NCBI GenBank assembly: GCA_003427395.1
Contig: BFEA01000258.1
Coordinates: forward strand, 1,899,926 to 1,934,902
From: Chara braunii
Taxonomy: Eukaryota > Streptophyta > Charophyceae > Charales > Characeae
Length of the DNA stretch: 34,977 bases
Direction of reading: 5' to 3'
In this document: positions 11,642 through 20,735 of the stretch, piece after piece
How the letters are laid out: each line of letters starts with the position of its first letter
How positions within the stretch are numbered: the first letter of the stretch is position 1
The notes under the pieces: model-generated
What the model was told of the DNA's origin: nothing
Seen by the model: only the letters and a program-made list of their open reading frames with translations
The model's database searches: none
Program-made: the position numbers and the translations under genes

Positions 11642-12079
11642 AACATACTAATAGCTGATAGCATCTTTGAGGGCTATCCTGTTGAGGCTTGCCACGACAT
11701 TTTCACAGACTAAGGATGACTGAACCGCACTCATGAATTAGAGCGGGCGATGACACAACTTTTTCGGGTTTCTTGATAGTAACTGATTGCTGACCAACTC
11801 CGACTGGAGATCTCGAGTAACTCGAACGATTGTATGCTGATTGGATGCCAGTGCAAACTCAATACTGGGATATCAGGTTGCCGAGCGCTGATCACTAGAC
11901 ACTAGAACACTATGAAAACCATAAACCAAGGAGTACTTGCTGACTGAGAGTGATTTGTACCGTACTCATCAGAGTGATAGTTTCATAGCCAGTCTTCTGA
12001 TAGTTTTTCTGGCTCGTCTGATTGTGTCAAAATGAAGTGGTTGTGTCGGTCTTGGTAATATTCGGTGTTCCTGGTTATC

Positions 12080-12080
<1 letters not shown>
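11642..12080. other. Region upstream of the minus-strand exon, no clear feature
   Basis: If the exon at 11073-11641 has an intron before it, this is where it would lie (minus strand). I could not identify an upstream exon or a promoter. Confidence 0.25.
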
Positions 12081-12131
<51 letters not shown>

Positions 12132-12177
12132 NNNNNNNNNNNNNNNNNNNNNNNNNNNNNNNNNNNNNNNNNNNNNN
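12081..12177. other. Poly(T) tract of 51 bases followed by a 46-N assembly gap
   Basis: Fifty-one consecutive T (12081-12131) run into Ns (12132-12177). The gap is most likely caused by the homopolymer. Read on the minus strand the tract is a long poly(A), so a retroposon tail is possible, but no AATAAA or body is identifiable on the far side. Confidence 0.9.
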
Positions 12178-12846
12178 GTCAATGCTGATTTTTTTAAGGG
12201 CCCGGTGCTCAAGGCTGATATTTCCAATAATAAGATTGAGGCCGGGATCCTCACAGTCTGCCCGGAGTGATCAAACGGAAAATGCTGAGAGTCAGGCTTA
12301 GCGAACCTCGAAAGATAATGACCACGATGATACTGATCATAGATAATAAGCTAATGAGAATGATGATTCAAAAATATGAAAAAATAAAGAAGATTACGTT
12401 ATATCAGCTATTCTGGCCTTCTAATCCTAGACAACTCCACTGTTTCAGTAATACAGAGCGTGCTGTGCAACTCCCCGCTCGCCCCGTAAAAGTAAATCAC
12501 ATATTCAATGAAGCACTGATCTTTCACCAACCCTAGTGCATTCCCTCTCATGAATTTTAAATAGTGCGGTACATCATCAACAGCAAAGTTCATTCATTCC
12601 TCTGCCTTATCGCGGTAAAGAGTGAGGGGCATAACAAAAACACTTCTACTATACATGACCCCTTGCTCTCCTTTTATCAGGGCTCGGGAAGTAATTTGCT
12701 GAAAATGGAAAAAATTGTTTCTTCAGCCTTGTTTCCTCTGAACACTGAGAAGACACGGGGATGCTTAAGCAGTCGATCCCTCCCTTTGCTGGAGTTGATC
12801 GAAACTACTTGGCCTTTAGCCGCTCACTGTGCACGAACATTACCAT
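12178..12846. other. Region with no recognised gene
   Basis: Short frames only. The plus frame 12564-13067 is the longest and has no motif. AT-rich at 12290-12400. Confidence 0.3.
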
Positions 12847-12909
12847 ACTCGGTCCTGACCGAGTGCCACATGGCAATACTGCTTAAGGCATACTCGATCC
12901 TGACCGAGT
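12847..12909. repeat. Twin palindromes ACTCGRTCCTGACCGAGT
   Basis: ACTCGGTCCTGACCGAGT (12847-12864) has two perfect 8-bp arms around CT. ACTCGATCCTGACCGAGT (12892-12909) repeats it with one mismatch 45 bp on. Both are preceded by CAT or GCAT, so this is a short tandem pair of hairpins, usable as a dyad protein-binding site or a relic of element ends. Confidence 0.75.
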
Positions 12910-13772
12910 GGGGGCAGGAGTTGGCGGCTGACTGCCGACAGCGATTGGCCCAGCCAAGGCGACAAGTAGTAGGGACTAACTATATTGACAACTTCTCTCT
13001 TCGAACTAACGCCACCAATCGCCCCGCTCGCCCGCTTCCCCATCTTCATCCTTACCCCAAACGTTGATGAATCGCTTCTCCACCTTCTCTCTCCCCTCCG
13101 ACCTTTCGACCATCTGGCTATCTTGGGCCAATCCCCTTCTCACTCTGGAAATTCATCCTGCCTCGACCCCTTCATTCAGTCCAGCCCACATCCGCAAGTG
13201 GACTGGATTCGCGACGGTTAGTGTGTGCATGCTCACGGTGAAGTGCCACTGGTCGCAATATTACAGCAATCAGGAGTTGGAGCACAGCCACGACATATCA
13301 CTGGTACTAGTGCAGCTGTACCCGAAAGAGACGGCCACCGACGGGACGTTTACTATCGCATCTTCACCAACCGCGCATTTTGTCATAGCTTCGCCGCGCG
13401 ACTTTTGTGCACGGTCTTCCCGCGTCGCTCCCCCTCTTTCCCCCTCAACATTCTCCTCTTCAGCGTCGCCTGGGTACAGTTCAACCATATGGAGTTGTAT
13501 TGTATCATCTTCGACACCTTTCCTGCTGTGGAGGACCATGAGTCCCTAAGGGATAATGTCCTACACACCATCCCCTTCTTATATCCCGACTATCTGCAAT
13601 CCCTATCCCTATCCCTATCCCGACCCAATCATCGCTTCCCCCGCACACACCGGATCGCACACTTCGTCGATCTCCGCAACGAAGCAACAGATTACTTCCC
13701 TCCGCTCCCATCTGAGGGGCCCCGACCTCTCCATCACCCTCTCCTTGTCGACTACCGGCGGGCGAACTTTCA
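12910..13772. other. C-rich region with overlapping open frames, no recognised product
   Basis: Several frames of 80-183 codons overlap on both strands (13225-13776 plus is longest). Such simultaneous openness is expected in C-rich sequence and none shows a domain. A short TATCCC repeat of about 3.5 units lies near 13597-13620. Confidence 0.3.
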
Positions 13773-14081
13773 ATGACGGGGCAGGGGTGCAGAGCACACG
13801 GAGAAACAGTGGACGATGATGGCGCCACCTGGACAATCTTCGGCAATCAAGAAGATAAGGAGGATTCCAGCAGATCGAGCCAGCAGACTCGCGAAGATGA
13901 TGCAATTGACGTTGGCGTCAACATGAACTCTGGCTAAACTATCTCTGCTGATGAGGACACTCTCTCTCCTAATACGGTTGGTTCCTCATTCATCCTCTCT
14001 CCCCCCTCCTTCCTCCTCCACCTTGAAACCTAATTGTTGTACATGCAATCAGGAGATTGCATAATTTTGGAACCCCCTGTG

Positions 14082-14097
14082 CGTCACATATGTGACG
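14082..14097. promoter_or_regulatory. Perfect 16-bp palindrome CGTCACATATGTGACG
   Basis: The two 8-bp halves are exact reverse complements, each ending in a TGACG/CGTCA half-site of the kind bound by bZIP (TGA/CREB-like) factors. Whether it is functional is unknown; no gene start is evident beside it. Confidence 0.35.
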
Positions 14098-14762
14098 TAC
14101 CAGCTTCCGAACCCGCGCCCTCTTCCGGATCCCTTCCCTCCCCTTGTTTTGTTCGGCCCCCGAAAACCCCTCTCTGTTTCTTTTCGATTAAAGGTACCTC
14201 ATCGAGACCTGTATTTTTGTTAGCATTAGTGTTTCTTGAAATTCCGTCATTCGTTTTTTTTGTAATTTGGAAATGCATAGGAATTACGTGCGCCTCAGCA
14301 AGCGCGCTCGAAATGTGGCTCGACAGTTAGGAATTCTAGAATTTACAAAACTCGACGTTTCCTTTCACGCATGAATGTTCTCGGCCTCGACACATAAAAC
14401 TCTTGAAATTTTGTAGGAATATGGTTAGACGTACGACTTTCTTTCTTTTCCCGCGCGTACTTCGCGCATATATGGTGATTTCAATTTTCGAAAGTGCAAC
14501 TATTTTAGTGACCATTTTCTTTTGTGGTTTGGCACAATGCATTCAAGCTCCCTCCTTCCTTCTCGCCACCCTCTCAGCGCCCTCCCTCGCGCACACATGC
14601 TTTCTCGTTCCCTCCCCCTGTAACTGTTTTTCTCTCTCCTTCCCCGCGCGCGCCCTTTTTCTCTTTTATGATCATCTGAATCTTGGATCCATCTCGCGCT
14701 ATCCTTCAAACTCTTCTTCTTCCCGCTCTAAAACCTCTGGCTGAAAACCCGGTCGATCCTCT

Positions 14763-14782
14763 CCCCCCCCCCCCCCCCCCCC
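14763..14782. repeat. Poly(C) tract, 20 bases
   Basis: Uninterrupted C20. On the minus strand it is G20, a potential quadruplex and a likely site of sequencing length error. Confidence 0.9.
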
Positions 14783-14967
14783 ATCTAGCCAAGGAGGAGC
14801 GCCGTGCAAGAGGAGATCATGATCCCTACTACACGATGATTCTGATTGGCTGAGATCGGACTTTGAGGGATCAACATGGCTTTCGACGGGCGATAACCCT
14901 TATACCCTCCCTTGCCCTCCTCTGCCTCATTCTTCATCCTTCCCCGCATCTATCTCCCTTCTCGCAA

Positions 14968-14979
14968 CTATAAATTTCG
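14968..14979 (+). promoter_or_regulatory. TATA-like box shared with the LTR-like repeats
   Basis: CTATAAATTTCGTAAGCGC matches the boxes at 4574 and 33377 almost exactly, and is followed by CTCTCTCAG in two of the three cases. Similarity of the wider surroundings (about 14230-15290) to the LTR-like repeats is only patchy, so this may be a third, older family member. Confidence 0.35.
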
Positions 14980-15532
14980 TAAGCGCATCCACAAATCTCT
15001 CTCTCAGCTCGTCAGCCAGCTTCCGGGAAGCGGTGACTAGATAATGTGTGTATGTGTCGCAAGTCGAAAAATCCCGACAAGCTGACTGTAGACTGCCCGG
15101 ATGTGCGACTGATCGCCACGACTGCCGAATGTGGGATCGGGGTCGGGGCAAGCCCGTGCAGAACCTAAGTCGGCACAGTGACGATCCCCGTGGTGGAAGG
15201 TGGCACGCCACGGCAGGGGTCGTCGGTGCACGTATGAGGATAGCGACCAGAGTCGGATAGGTGAATGGCCCGAGGCCACGACGAACCTTTACGGTGGATG
15301 CGTCTTCTTGTCTCGAATCAGTTCTTTGGTGTGAGAGTAGCTTTGCAACAGTTAAGCCGGAACTTCTTTTTCATCTCTCGGTTTTTGTATGATTGCCCTT
15401 TATTGTATCCATTTCGCACTTTTTCTCCCTACCTTCCCTATGACTATGTATGTTTGTCATGGAATGGTTGCCTAGTGGGCCGGCATTTTGATTAGCCAAA
15501 GGATGACGGGGCAGGGGTGCAGAGCACACGGA

Positions 15533-16084
15533 AACTCGAGTAACGTATGGCCCATTTTCGCACCTTCCGCGGTTAGTGACCACGAGTGTGGGTCATTATT
15601 AATGGACTGATCTTTGATTAGGTTGAAGAATTGTTGCAAATGGAATGCGTGAGAAGGGTTGAGTGATTGACAAGAGCAATGTTGTTGGGTTTTTGTTCGA
15701 GAATGCAAGAGTGTATAGCTCTGTCGATAGTGTGATCTGGACTGTGATCTATCTCCTAAGAAAAGAAGAGGTGCGCCACCTACGACCTGCATGTATGAAT
15801 CACGTAATACGAGTACTAACCCCACGGTTTCTGTATGAAACTTTTTGGCAAGACCATCAGATCATTGCAAATGCTCTCTCTCTCTCTCTCTGAATTATCT
15901 TTAGGGAGAAATGAAGGAATGCTCACACTTTGCTTCGCGTGTCTAAAAGTAAATAAAGGCGATAGTCGAAAAAACCTGATTGATAGAAGGGGCATGATAA
16001 ACCATTATGGGTGCCGATGACTGATTGAGACCGACCCTTGTGCTTGATTGACTGCCATGTGGACTGACGGCCTCAACCTGACTG
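15533..16084. other. Region with no recognised gene
   Basis: Short frames only; a (CT)n tract lies near 15874-15891. Nothing else stands out. Confidence 0.3.
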
Positions 16085-16613
16085 GGCGCCGGCCTCTCAT
16101 ATCCCCGCCACATCCCTTCCCGTACAACGAGAAAAGAACACGTGTATGCGAGTGGGACGTACGAGACGCCGTCGCCAAGATCATCGGCCGATATTATTTC
16201 CCTCCCGAAACTCGGTGCTCCGGATTTGTTGGTTCATTGATACGCATTTTCCGCCTTATTCGTTGCTATTACCGTTTAATGAGTTGATCGTCATTCCGTG
16301 GACGGCAATGTCGCCCCATTGGCCTTACACTCTGTGCAACGATTATTGTCGCTTCGAGTGTTACCAATCAAAAGACTTCCACTACCAAGTACGGAGTGAG
16401 GACGAACATAAGGAACGAGCTACACGGCTGAGACCCTCCACATCAGATTCTGAGTTGTGCAACGAGCGGCGCCAGGATTTGATCCGAAAGCGAGATTCCA
16501 AGTGCATCCCCGCTCCCTTCCACGCGAAGCGAAGAGCAACGATACTTTTTGGATTCAACTTCCCCGTGCCAAACGTCCCACGCATGCCATTTTCTCCCTT
16601 GACGCTCGCGTAG
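16085..16613 (+). pseudogene. Relic of an unknown protein family, copy 2 (frameshifted)
   Basis: This is the partner of 10290-10658. The conserved pattern starts in one frame (PHPFPY...RVCEWDVRDAVAKIIG) and continues in another (IDTHFPPYSLLLPF, IPWTAMSPHWPYTLCNDY), so a frameshift lies between about 16200 and 16235. After the last shared motif the second frame stays open to 16613 with a charged stretch (QVRSEDEHKERATRLRPS and DLIRKRDSKC) that has no counterpart in copy 1, where the sequence diverges. The product is unrecognised. The two copies are too diverged to be a recent duplication, so an old repeat family is more likely than a gene pair. Confidence 0.45.
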
Positions 16614-17066
16614 TGACGGACCCTCCCTTCTTACGAAGTCGGACCGGCACGGGGGATTTCGGTTTTGTCCGTGTCCCCACACTCAATCTTCCAAAAATCC
16701 TTGGCACACCCCATCTCGCTGTCTTTCCGGGGCCTCCTTCCGCAAACTAAACACTCCGAACGAAGATAGCGCAGGGCGTGAGGTTGCGCATCACAAGTGA
16801 TCTGGCAAGGTGATAGTCCTGTGCGATTAACAATTTAACACTGAGGTAGTATGGTGGGAATTCGAGGATGGGTAGGGAGGCCGTCTCCCAAGTAATTGCC
16901 AGGAAAACCAAAGGCTTACTGATGACTGCGACCACTGCATGTCTGGAACCTGGCCTCTACAACAACCTGGGCTTTATAAAATGAGAGAAAAAAAAAAGAA
17001 AAAAAAAAAAGAAAGAAAAAAAAAAAACAGTCGATGCATTCAAGGGAGCCAGCTTTGTCGAGGCGA
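16614..17066. other. No gene; purine-rich A tract at about 16990-17027
   Basis: The A-rich tract is broken by single G residues and follows GGGCTTTATAAAATGAGAG. It lies just left of dispersed-repeat copy 1. No AATAAA signal is placed convincingly. Confidence 0.4.
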
Positions 17067-17352
17067 GTTACTAGGTACACATTGATCGCTGAAAGCGGTC
17101 AGCCGTGGTCGCTCTGAGGCAAGGCCACCACCCATCCCATCCTCGCGTCAATACTCCTAGCACATCCCCTACCCCTACTACTATCCTACCTCAGTGTGAC
17201 CAGCACTCAGGACCATCACCCTACATATCGAGGGGAACTTGGACCGAACAGTAGTGACTGGCACCAGGGCTAGCTACCCAGCCCTGGTTGAAGCGTAGTC
17301 GAACGAGCCTCGTCGTATGGGTACTTCGGACGGCAGGCTCAAGCAATCACCT
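17067..17352. repeat. 300-bp dispersed repeat, copy 1
   Basis: Collinear with 21729-22028 in the same orientation. Shared strings include CCCATCCCATCCTC, CACGTCAATACTCC (as CGCGTCAATACTCC here), CTACCTCAGTGTGACCAGCA, ACTTGGACCGAACAG and GGCACCAGGGCT. No open frame or pol III box is evident, so the element class is unknown. Confidence 0.8.
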
Positions 17353-17376
17353 ATTGGCCCCTAAATTGACCGACTA

Positions 17377-17577
17377 GTAACTCACGCCCTCTACTCTCCC
17401 ACCACAGACCTAGCTGTATATTTAATGCGGGGTACTTATCATCGAGACGCCTATCATCATCACCAATCAGAACCCAGCAGACTAACCAGTGACTCACGCC
17501 CTCTACTCTCCCACCACAGACCCTAGCTGTATTTTAAAGGTGGGGTACTTATCATCGAGACGCTTGTCATCATTATC
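17377..17577. repeat. 112-bp tandem duplication
   Basis: CTCACGCCCTCTACTCTCCC starts at 17381 and 17493. Both units continue through ACCACAGACC, TAGCTGTAT, GGGGTACTTATCATCGAGAC and a CATCAT-rich end. Each contains an AT-rich insert that differs between units. Confidence 0.85.
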
Positions 17578-17762
17578 AGTTGTTCGTAACCTCCTCCCAA
17601 CCCTATGGTTCTGTATGTGCCAACCCTATGGTTGTGTATGTGTGTATGTACTCTGTATCATAGACGTGTGCCCGTGGGCTATACGTATGGTTTTGTACGC
17701 TGCTCCCCACCATGTAGCATCTGCAAAGTGAGTACTAGCTATATATTGTCACACTGGAAATC

Positions 17763-17797
17763 ATATATATATATATATATATATGATATATATATAA
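17763..17797. repeat. (AT)n microsatellite with dyad
   Basis: Two AT tracts separated by GAT. It lies at the 3' end of the minus-strand SINE-like unit next to it and may be that unit's tail. Confidence 0.85.
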
Positions 17798-17969
17798 ATA
17801 GCGTGTGTATGGATTGTGCTATCTGGGGTAGTATCTCATTGTGTGTGTATGTGGTAGAGACAGGTCTATCTGGACAGGCCCCCGCCAAAGTCCGGAACCG
17901 GACTCGAACCTGTGACCCCGAATATGAAACTGGAGGGTTCTACCACTTGTACTACCATGGGAAGTGGAT
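17798..17969 (-). mobile_element. tRNA-derived SINE-like unit 1
   Basis: On the minus strand the head has an A-box-like TAGTACAAGTGGTAGAACC and, after about 30 bases, a good B box in CAGGTTCGAGTCCGG. This is the spacing of a tRNA gene, but the stems do not close as a functional tRNA. The body runs down to 17798 and ends in TTTATATATATATA, continuous with the AT tract. The unit is oriented towards lower coordinates. Confidence 0.6.
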
Positions 17970-18049
17970 ATAATGTGTGTAGTGTCTGGACTGGAGAAGA
18001 TCATCAGAGTGACCAAAGCCAACAACAACCAGCAACCGACGTGAAGACT

Positions 18050-18268
18050 AGACCAGCACACCCATGGACTGACCCCCTGGGTGGTGCGCAGGCAGTGTCT
18101 GTAATAGTACCATGCATCAGCCCAGGGGAGTGTGTCCAGTCGTGCGTCATTCTAACGCCCTGCCGGTGTCCATTCTCTAGACTGCGCAGTTTTGAACCCA
18201 CAACCTCGTACCACAATGCGCATTTCCAACTGGTGCTCAAACTGAGCTACATCAACTGGACTGATCAC
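18050..18268 (-). mobile_element. tRNA-derived SINE-like unit 2
   Basis: Minus-strand head (18268 to about 18180) has A-box TAGCTCAGTTTGAGCACC and B-box-like GGTTGTGGGTTCAAAACTG. The body extends to about 18050; its end is uncertain. The B-box region AGGTTGTGGGTTC is shared with unit 3, suggesting the same source tRNA. Confidence 0.55.
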
Positions 18269-18410
18269 CTCTGATCCTGAATCACTGCCCATGTGCCTGT
18301 ACCTAAGCTGAGTTGTGGTCCCAGTACATTTCCGGGTTGTTTGTGGAGGCATTCCCGGCCTCTAGTCTCATCGGGTAATCAAGGTGCTGTTCGTTTTCGA
18401 AAGAAATAAA

Positions 18411-18850
18411 ATCCAGCGGCCTAGCTTAGTTAACTGGATATGCAAGTAGCCTTCAGAAGGTTGTGGGTTCGAGCCTCATGACCACCTTTGGCACACTTAG
18501 TGCAAAAGAGATCGGGCGTTTGGAGCACAGTGTGCGAATTCAATCCATACCTATTATGGGCAGAAGTAGCGTCATTGGCCAACACGGGAGTGAGTGTGAG
18601 TGTAAGTGGGTTGCATGTGGTATGTGGGAGAGTTGGCCCTAGACTGCAGCTATTTGATGGGGGGGGTGCAGGACGATGAAATGGGAGGTTCAGCCACTGG
18701 CAAGATGCTAGGTCTTTGCGTCTGACACCGGCCGGTGGCCCCACCGTGCTCCCTGACTACGACTGTCAGGGCAGGGGGCAATATGCAATCCATCAGTGCG
18801 GTTGCAATGCTTGTAGGGGTCCACTGTATAACCTCAGGAGAAGTAGGTAG
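18411..18850 (+). mobile_element. tRNA-derived SINE-like unit 3
   Basis: Plus-strand head has A-box TAGCTTAGTTAACTGG (18422) and B-box GGTTGTGGGTTCGAGCCTC (18459), tRNA-like spacing and a D-arm-like start. The body runs through a G8 tract near 18659 to about 18850, where the end is not certain. A minus-strand open frame (18430-18744) crosses it and is judged spurious. Confidence 0.6.
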
Positions 18851-19077
18851 GTAGTGATAGGCAAAAACAACGCGAAAACAGAATCTGAGAGAGGATTATA
18901 TGGCAGTTTTTTCATAAAAAAACAGGTACTCGCCATTTTGGTCACCCACCCATATTCCCTTCGGTCCATTGGGCCAACTCTTCTTTTTTCTGTTTTTTTT
19001 TTTTTACTGCTCATACCCACATTCTGTGGAAGGGAGGTCGTACTCCTAAGCTTGCCAGGTAACAGCGCTAACCCTAA
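18851..19077. other. Spacer between SINE-like unit and Harbinger element
   Basis: No gene. Includes a T-rich stretch (18980-19008). The last three bases (TAA, 19075-19077) are the left target-site duplication of the Harbinger element. Confidence 0.5.
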
Positions 19078-19556
19078 GGGCCTCGTTCGACACCACTAGA
19101 AAACCCTTACTTTGTACGGGCGCCCTTACGACAAAAATGTGATTAGTTTTCCCTTACTCCGTTTTTCGTTCCACAACCACGTACGAAAACCCTACACTTT
19201 ATCGTACTTACATTTCAGGTGCCCCCGTTCGCGCCTTGCGCGGGCGAGAATTGAATGTGAGTGTCCGACCCAATGTTGCGGCGGACAAAATCGTGCCCGC
19301 CTGCCTTGGGCCCGTGGGAAACCCAGGCCTGTCACGGGCGCGCAGCATCATTCGGTCGTGGAGGTTAAAGCGCGCTAGGACCCCGGACATTCGAATTCAA
19401 ATTCCACGCCCGCCAGTTCCCTTCGCGCTCATCGCTTTCTCGACTCCTGGCCGTCGCGTTTCCCGTAGCGTACGCGCCAGTCATCCATCGTTGAGCGTGC
19501 GCACGTGGCTTCGCGTGTCGCTGTCGTGTGCGTTTTGTGCGCCGCATAGTCTAGCT

Positions 19557-19900
19557 ATGGACAACAGTGGGCGCGATCCACAGGCGGCGAGGAGATTGTC
19601 AACCAGTGAGAAGAGCATGGTCGCCAGTGCTGTCCTCGCTGTGTGCCGGTACATGGAGACGGTGGACGGGTTACGGAGGGTGGGAGGGGGAGGGGGAGGA
19701 GGGAGGCCGCCGTAGCCCAGGCGTTGGCAGACGTCTGTACATCGTCCGGTTGGATGAAAAGACGAACGGGCGGGACGCGGCGAGACTTGGACATTGTAAA
19801 CGACGCGACGGATGAATATTTCCATCACAAGCTTCGAATGTCGAGGGCCATATTCGGGGACATTTTAGCGGCATACAATACGCTCCACGCATCAAGGTGA
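19557..19900 (+). pseudogene. Harbinger-type transposase, N-terminal fragment
   Basis: The candidate start is ATG at 19557 (MDNSGRDPQAARRLSTSEKS). The frame breaks in the G-rich tract at 19674-19705, and the continuation is in another frame: ALADVCTSSGWMKRRTGG, then FHHKLRMSRAIFGDIL, ending at a stop at 19898. The phrase Phe-x-x-x-Leu/Phe-Arg-Met-Ser-Arg-x-x-Phe is characteristic of the region before the DDE_Tnp_4 catalytic domain in PIF/Harbinger transposases. The whole catalytic domain (Asp, Asp, Glu) is missing. Downstream sequence is occupied by a 121-bp-spaced duplication. The frameshift could be real decay or a homopolymer error, but the truncation is not explained by error. Confidence 0.6.
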
Positions 19901-20080
19901 TTCCGCAACACCACCCAGATCAGGCCTCCGTTCCTGCATGGCCGCGCCTGCTCCGTCACCTTCGCTGGTCGCCCGCAAAGCTGTTGAACCGGCAGACGAT
20001 ACGCTCCACGCATCGAGGGGATTCCGCAACACCACCCACATCAGCCCTCTGATCCTGCATGGCCGCGCCTGCCGCAGGTT
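19877..20080. repeat. Partial duplication with 121-bp spacing inside the Harbinger element
   Basis: ATACGCTCCACGCATC begins at 19878 and 19999; both copies continue through GATTCCGCAACACCACCCA and CCTGCATGGCCGCGCCTG. The copies are about 80 bp with few mismatches. The duplication sits at the point where the transposase frame ends and the minus-strand frame ends. Confidence 0.85.
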
Positions 20081-20735
20081 GGTGATACGGCACGCTGCCC
20101 GCTGCTGCGTCCTGGCTAGGCGCAGGCCTTGACATGTGGTTCGGCCGATGCATTGACACCCCGTCGTCAAGGACACTGGCATGCATCTGCGTGCTCGCAC
20201 CGCCACCCTGTCCACTCCGCTGGACGAGGAACGTTCTAGACACATCCATGGTGGCCGTCGGTGACAGTTGCAAATCGAATGGATGACGGCCTCTGCCCCG
20301 CGTTTCGGCCAGCAAAGCGGACATCGGACCCACACCCCCTCCGGTGCTTTCAACTCGCGGTGGTGTGTCGTAAGACGTCTGTGTCGACCCCCATGCCAGA
20401 CCCAATGTCGACGGAGGGGGCGTCCAGGTCATGTCATCAGGCAAAGGCTGCTGGTGAGAAGGGAGATGCGAATACAAATTTGGATCAGATTTGTGTTGCA
20501 TTCCACTCCCTCCTCCGTACACCCCCCTCCCAATCCCAAAACCCTCACAACCCCGACTGTATTCGTCCCCCATCCCTTTGCTCCCCGATGCGCCCTGTCG
20601 AAGCGTCTTCAACCCCTTCCTCCTTCCACGCCGGATGCGAGCACCGGCCAGGTGGCACGCCTGCAGAGCTATGAGCAGCACCACCGCCCCAAACAGGATA
20701 ATTAGCAGAGCCAACTTCCTCACCATGTCAGCCAT
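19956..20735 (-). CDS. Uncharacterised open frame within the Harbinger element
   Basis: An open frame of about 259 codons from the first ATG at 20735. It begins with MADMVRK and a strongly hydrophobic segment (about residues 9-29, LALLIILFGAVVLLIALQA), followed by a basic RRGRRKG stretch and then a Pro/Ser/Gly-rich, low-order region. Harbinger elements usually carry a second gene for a Myb/SANT-like protein on the opposite strand. Position and strand fit that, but no Myb tryptophans are visible and a membrane-like N-terminus is atypical. The last part runs into the duplicated block, so the C-terminus is probably artificial. Overlapping plus frames (20261-20674 and 20268-20705) make chance openness possible. 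Confidence 0.3.
   Translation of the reverse strand: MADMVRKLALLIILFGAVVLLIALQACHLAGARIRRGRRKGLKTLRQGASGSKGMGDEYSRGCEGFGIGRGVYGGGSGMQHKSDPNLYSHLPSHQQPLPDDMTWTPPPSTLGLAWGSTQTSYDTPPRVESTGGGVGPMSALLAETRGRGRHPFDLQLSPTATMDVSRTFLVQRSGQGGGASTQMHASVLDDGVSMHRPNHMSRPAPSQDAAAGSVPYHQPAAGAAMQDQRADVGGVAESPRCVERIVCRFNSFAGDQRR

Larger units (their letters stand above)
13773..15532. repeat. 30-bp identical direct repeats bounding 1.7 kb
   Basis: The same 30 bases, beginning ATGACGGGGC and ending GCACACGGA, occur at 13773-13802 and 15503-15532 with no mismatch. Flanks differ on both sides. The 1.7 kb between them contains no recognised gene but includes a TATA-like box shared with the LTR-like repeats, a 16-bp palindrome and a 20-C tract. 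The repeats could be a long target-site duplication of an insertion, conserved ends of a repeat unit, or part of a tandem array. Confidence 0.8.

Noticed and set aside
12081-12131. Retroposon poly(A) tail on the minus strand
   Set aside because: No polyadenylation signal or element body can be seen across the N gap; homopolymer artefact cannot be excluded.
13597-13620. Interstitial telomere repeat
   Set aside because: The unit is TATCCC with only about 3.5 copies; it does not match the plant TTTAGGG repeat and is too short.
13225-13776. Plus-strand open frame of 183 codons
   Set aside because: It lies in C-rich sequence where several frames on both strands are open at once, and shows no domain, no partner copy and biased Ser/Leu/Pro runs.
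20261-20705. Plus-strand frames inside the Harbinger element
   Set aside because: They overlap the longer minus-strand frame and contain no transposase motif; likely shadows.
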